Shown here: piece by piece, positions 7,004-9,353 of the stretch
How the letters are laid out: every line of letters starts with the position of its first letter
Position numbering within the stretch: the first letter of the stretch is position 1
Source of the DNA: Eudoraea sp.
GTDB lineage: Bacteria; Bacteroidota; Bacteroidia; Flavobacteriales; Flavobacteriaceae
DNA: 9,353 bases
Assembly: GCA_013042925.1 (NCBI GenBank)
Contig: JABDPH010000094.1
Coordinates: 1-9,353 of the forward strand
Reading direction: 5' to 3'
The notes under the pieces: generated by a model
The model's database searches: none
Told to the model about the DNA's origin: nothing
What the model saw: the letters and a program-made list of their open reading frames with translations, nothing else
Made by a program: the position numbers and the translations under genes

Positions 7004-7339
7004 TTACTGCTGGTCTTTCTCTGTATTCCTATAGTATATTTTATCTTCCAACCATTCTATTATAGCCAAGGCATGTGGTTTGGGAAGTTTTTCATAAAAT
7101 TTTGAAACTTCAATTTGCTCTTTATTTTCAAATACTTCCTCCAGACTATCACTATAAGTTGCAAATTCTTCCAGTTTTTCTAAAAGTTCCTTTTTGATTT
7201 CAGAATTAATCTGGATTGCTCGTTTGGCTGTTACAGATATGGCTTCATAAATATTATCTGTCTTCTCATCAAACTCGTTTCTATTGATGGTAACTGTTGA
7301 AACCGGGGCTTTGGAATTCTTCAAATCGTTCATATTCAT
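7004..7339 (-). CDS. rpoZ: DNA-directed RNA polymerase omega subunit, Rpb6-like Bacteroidota form
   Basis: This 111-residue cytoplasmic protein resembles the Bacteroidota omega subunit, which aids assembly and stability of RNA polymerase by binding beta-prime. The omega/Rpb6 core is visible as NIYEAISVTAKRAIQINSE (29-47), corresponding to the R-A-x-Q-I helix of the family. It is followed by the acidic KKELLEKLEEFATYSDSLEE segment and the Bacteroidota-specific PKPHALAIIEWLEDKIYYR near the C-terminus. The frame opens at 7339, with ATG overlapping the bamD stop as ATGA. A second ATG two codons later (7333) gives MNDLKNSKAPV, closer to the start I remember for relatives, so the true start is ambiguous by two residues. 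It is placed between bamD and coaBC. The protein is divergent enough from E. coli RpoZ that simple homology searches could miss it. Confidence 0.88.
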   Translation of the reverse strand: MNMNDLKNSKAPVSTVTINRNEFDEKTDNIYEAISVTAKRAIQINSEIKKELLEKLEEFATYSDSLEEVFENKEQIEVSKFYEKLPKPHALAIIEWLEDKIYYRNTEKDQQ

Positions 7340-8178
7340 TTTGAAAGGTTTTCTTGTTCGGAATAATTGTTTAACTGCTCATCTATTTCTTCAATCAAAT
7401 CATTAGCTACTTCGGCGTATTTGGTTTCCGGGAAGTATTTGAACAAATTGTTATAGGCCATTTTTGCATCCTCGAGGCGTTCTTTTTTACGTTTCTCTGT
7501 GCTGTTCAAGGCTAAATTTGTAGTTGCCTCAATTTTCAGGTAAAGCGCTTCCTCGCGATATATTGAACCAGGGTTGTCTGAAATAAAATTATCTAATGCC
7601 GCTATGGCTGAAATACTGTAATCCAAAATGTAAGACTTACCTAGTTTTGTAAATTGTTTTGCAACTTCAAAATCTTTTCGTTCTTTCTTAGTTGTTAACT
7701 CCTTTGCCATAATATTAGCCTCTGCAAAATACTCAGATTCCGGGTAAAGATTTATAAATAGCTGCAATTTGGTGAGAGCCTTATCGGTATCAGTCTGGTC
7801 TACAGAATATCTTGGTGAAAGCATATAATAGCTCTTCGCCCCAAGAAATGCAGCTTCCGAGGCCTTATCACTTTTGGGGTATGACTTTAAAAACCGTTCA
7901 AACTGATAGCCAGCAAAATTGTAATCCTCAATTTCAAAATAACTCTTGGCAAAAAAGAACATTACCCGCTCACCCTGTGGTTTGCCCACATAGCTGGGAG
8001 CTATTTGTTCCAATAGGCGATTAGCCTTTTTAAAATCCCCTTCATTATAGAGTTTTTCTGCAAGTTCATATTTCGCCTTAGTATTAGGCTTTTTCAATAC
8101 CTTCTGGTATTCACCACATGAATTTAAGGCAATAACAATAAGGAGTAGGAAAGAAAAAAGTTTAGTTCTGAAAAACAT
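7336..8178 (-). CDS. bamD: Outer membrane protein assembly lipoprotein BamD
   Basis: BamD is the TPR lipoprotein of the beta-barrel assembly machine, anchored to the periplasmic face of the outer membrane and working with BamA to fold outer membrane proteins. The N-terminus is a lipoprotein signal: MFFRTK, a hydrophobic stretch, then a lipobox ALNSC with Cys21 as the acylation site, followed by GEYQKVLK, characteristic of Bacteroidota BamD. The remainder is helical TPR-like repeats: AEKLYNEGDFKKANRLLEQ (40-58), AKSYFEIEDYNFAGYQFERF (77-96), then YPKSDKASEAAFLGAKSYY and YPESEYFAEANI further on, ending in an acidic tail. Length 280 fits. The ATG at 8178 is the only start that yields the signal peptide. 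The gene leads a tightly packed cluster and its stop overlaps the rpoZ start. A promoter-like TAATTTTG ends four bases before the ATG. Confidence 0.94.
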   Translation of the reverse strand: MFFRTKLFSFLLLIVIALNSCGEYQKVLKKPNTKAKYELAEKLYNEGDFKKANRLLEQIAPSYVGKPQGERVMFFFAKSYFEIEDYNFAGYQFERFLKSYPKSDKASEAAFLGAKSYYMLSPRYSVDQTDTDKALTKLQLFINLYPESEYFAEANIMAKELTTKKERKDFEVAKQFTKLGKSYILDYSISAIAALDNFISDNPGSIYREEALYLKIEATTNLALNSTEKRKKERLEDAKMAYNNLFKYFPETKYAEVANDLIEEIDEQLNNYSEQENLSK

Positions 8179-8182
8179 TTTG

Positions 8183-8190
8183 CAAAATTA
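8183..8190 (-). promoter_or_regulatory. Candidate -7 element almost abutting the bamD start
   Basis: The minus strand reads TAATTTTG, a full TAnnTTTG match, with only four bases (CAAA) before the bamD ATG. If used, transcription would begin at or within a few bases of the start codon, giving a leaderless or nearly leaderless mRNA. No TTG-type -33 element is present at the usual spacing, which contains a T-run without G, so this may be coincidence. The rest of the 170-base gap up to dapA holds no gene that I can see. Confidence 0.3.
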
Positions 8191-8305
8191 GGAATAATTG
8201 CCGGAATAAAAAACATTAATTCTGTACGAAGATAACACCTGAAAGATCAATAAAAACGGATATAGAAGAAGTTTTAACCTAATTTTGGCATTTTCAATTC
8301 TAAAG

Positions 8306-8348
8306 TTTTTGGGTAAATTAACGTAAAAGCCAAAATACTTACCAAAAA
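8306..8348. repeat. Inverted repeat directly after the dapA stop
   Basis: In the minus-strand transcript, immediately after the dapA TAG, TTTTTGGTAA is followed 22 bases later by TTACCCAAAAA, which pairs with it over ten bases with one bulged C. The structure could fold at the 3' end of the dapA message. It lacks a following U-run and most of the stem is A-U, so I do not call it an intrinsic terminator. It may act as a 3'-end structure or be chance. Confidence 0.4.
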
Positions 8349-9239
8349 CTACGCTTTGATTTTTGAAAAAACTCTTAAAAATTCATCTATTTCAACTTTG
8401 AGTTTTGGCGAGGCTTCTACTAAAGGTAAACGGACAGCGGAGCCACATATTCCATGGGCTTCCAAAAGCGATTTTATACCTGCCGGATTTCCTTCTTTGA
8501 ACATTAATTTCATTCCCTCCATCATTGAATTATGCAAGGTATAGGCTTCCTTTTCTTCGCCTTCTAATCCCAGTTTTATCATCCTGGAAAATTCATTTGG
8601 CAGACCTTGACCCAAAACAGAAATAACACCTGCGCCACCTTCAGTAATGGTTGGCAAAGCCATAAAATCATCTCCTGATATTACCAAAAAATCTGAGGGC
8701 AAAATGCGAATTAGCTTTCTTATTTGGGTTATATCTCCTGAAGCTTCCTTAATTCCAACAATATTGGTGCAATCCTGCGCAAGTCTCAGCACTGTTTCCG
8801 GTTCAATATTGCTTCCTGTTCTGCCCGGGACATTGTATAAAATAAGAGGCTTATCAGAGGCTTCAGCTAAAGTTTTATAATGGCGGTATATTCCCTCCTG
8901 CGTGGGTTTATTGTAATAGGGAGATACGGATAAGACCGCCTCAAAATCTTTAAGACTGGTCTGTTTTAATTCTTCGGCTAAAAGCTTGGTATTGTTACCG
9001 CCTACGCCAATAACAAGAGGAAGTCTTCCGGCATTTTCCTGTACTACAACATCAATAACCAACTGTTTTTCAGAACTTGTAAGTGTTACAGATTCTCCGG
9101 TAGTGCCTAAAATAACAAGATAATCGACATTTCCGTTAACGCAATAGTTTACAATGCGCCTTAAGGCGGTAATGTCAATTGATAAATCCGGGTTGAAAGG
9201 AGTTATCAATGCAACCCCGGTTCCTTGTAAATTTTTCAT
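8349..9239 (-). CDS. dapA: 4-hydroxy-tetrahydrodipicolinate synthase
   Basis: DapA condenses pyruvate with aspartate semialdehyde, the first committed step toward diaminopimelate and lysine, in the cytoplasm as a TIM-barrel tetramer. The Schiff-base lysine is K164 in GIKEASGD. The catalytic triad matches E. coli at T47 (GTTGES, 45-50), Y135 (ILYNVPGRTG) and Y109 (SPYYNKP), with R140 as the substrate-binding arginine. Length, 296, is normal, and the ATG at 9239 gives the family start GTGVALITPF at residues 6-15. At the allosteric lysine site, positions equivalent to E. coli His56 and Glu84 are Lys58 and Leu86, while Asn82 and Tyr108 are kept, so strong lysine feedback is doubtful. It begins 11 bases after the preceding gene and is probably co-transcribed with it. 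Related aldolases (NanA, KDG aldolase) are less likely because the YYNKP and GRTG motifs fit DapA. Confidence 0.95.
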   Translation of the reverse strand: MKNLQGTGVALITPFNPDLSIDITALRRIVNYCVNGNVDYLVILGTTGESVTLTSSEKQLVIDVVVQENAGRLPLVIGVGGNNTKLLAEELKQTSLKDFEAVLSVSPYYNKPTQEGIYRHYKTLAEASDKPLILYNVPGRTGSNIEPETVLRLAQDCTNIVGIKEASGDITQIRKLIRILPSDFLVISGDDFMALPTITEGGAGVISVLGQGLPNEFSRMIKLGLEGEEKEAYTLHNSMMEGMKLMFKEGNPAGIKSLLEAHGICGSAVRLPLVEASPKLKVEIDEFLRVFSKIKA

Positions 9240-9250
9240 AATTATTTACT

Positions 9251-9353
9251 TCAAGCATCAATTTCACCCAGGACTTTAAGGTATTTTTTAAGTTCTTTCT
9301 TAAAAGTATTAAAGTCCAAAAGTGATGTCTCTAATATCAGATCATTATGCCTT
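9251..9353 (-). CDS. 3' end of an unidentified gene, possibly DUF6913
   Basis: A frame open from the window edge ends at a TGA (9253-9251), giving 33 C-terminal residues: RHNDLILETSLLDFNTFKKE followed by LKKYLKVLGEIDA. The amphipathic lysine-rich helix and the short D/E-rich end look like real coding sequence. The 11-base spacing to dapA suggests an operon partner. From memory, Flavobacteriia often carry a small DUF6913 protein just upstream of dapA whose C-terminus has a similar KxELxKYLxIL pattern. That identification rests mainly on synteny and is tentative; the rest of the gene is outside the window. Confidence 0.6.
   Translation of the reverse strand, partial: RHNDLILETSLLDFNTFKKELKKYLKVLGEIDA

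Noticed and set aside
8356..8880. Plus-strand frames opposite dapA
   Set aside because: They are antisense to conserved DapA barrel sequence with no independent evidence of coding.
1..9353. Search for mobile elements, CRISPR repeats, toxin-antitoxin or defence genes, tRNA or rRNA
   Set aside because: No transposase, recombinase, direct-repeat array, cloverleaf-like sequence or defence motif was seen on either strand. The genes read as vertically inherited core genes with uniform composition.

Overview
The window looks like a chromosomal housekeeping segment of a Flavobacteriia-type Bacteroidota, probably Flavobacteriaceae. The evidence is AT-rich DNA, few Shine-Dalgarno sequences, TAnnTTTG-type promoter elements in place of sigma70 boxes, and protein versions that I recognise as Bacteroidota forms (FabI, the Rpb6-like omega subunit, DUF4835, BamD with a short N-terminal lipobox). 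Every gene I can support reads on the minus strand, so transcription runs from high to low coordinates. No RNA gene, mobile element, CRISPR array, phage gene or obvious horizontally acquired island is visible. No gene-free stretch exceeds 300 bases; the longest is about 170 (8179-8348).

Layout in the direction of transcription. The window opens with the 3' end of an unidentified gene (9353-9251), followed 11 bases later by dapA (9239-8349), the first committed step of the lysine/diaminopimelate branch. After a 170-base gap comes a compact cluster: bamD (8178-7336), the omega/Rpb6-like subunit rpoZ (7339-7004), coaBC (7002-5797), a DUF4835 secreted protein (5804-4911) and recN (4855-3203). The first four are joined by a 4-base overlap, a 1-base gap and an 8-base overlap. 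recN follows after 55 bases and starts with GTG. The cluster therefore couples outer-membrane assembly, transcription, coenzyme A synthesis, a Bacteroidota envelope protein and DNA repair.

After recN, fabI (3079-2213) stands alone with its own promoter candidate and a convincing intrinsic terminator. Next is a separate unit, etfB (2063-1188) and etfA (1191-148) overlapping by ATGA, then the first codons of what is probably an acyl-CoA dehydrogenase (97-1, cut by the window edge). This last unit makes sense as acyl-CoA oxidation with its dedicated electron acceptor.

Nothing here is an obviously new system. The observations I would follow up are: the EtfAB pair is of the type found in anaerobes and electron-bifurcating complexes rather than the usual respiratory form; a perfect 9-base inverted repeat brackets the etfB promoter candidate; CoaBC carries Ser and Asp where the E. 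coli decarboxylase has its mechanistic Cys158 and Asn125; DapA lacks the E. coli lysine-site residues His56 and Glu84; recN has a two-codon mini-ORF just before its GTG start; and bamD has a promoter-like element almost touching its start codon.
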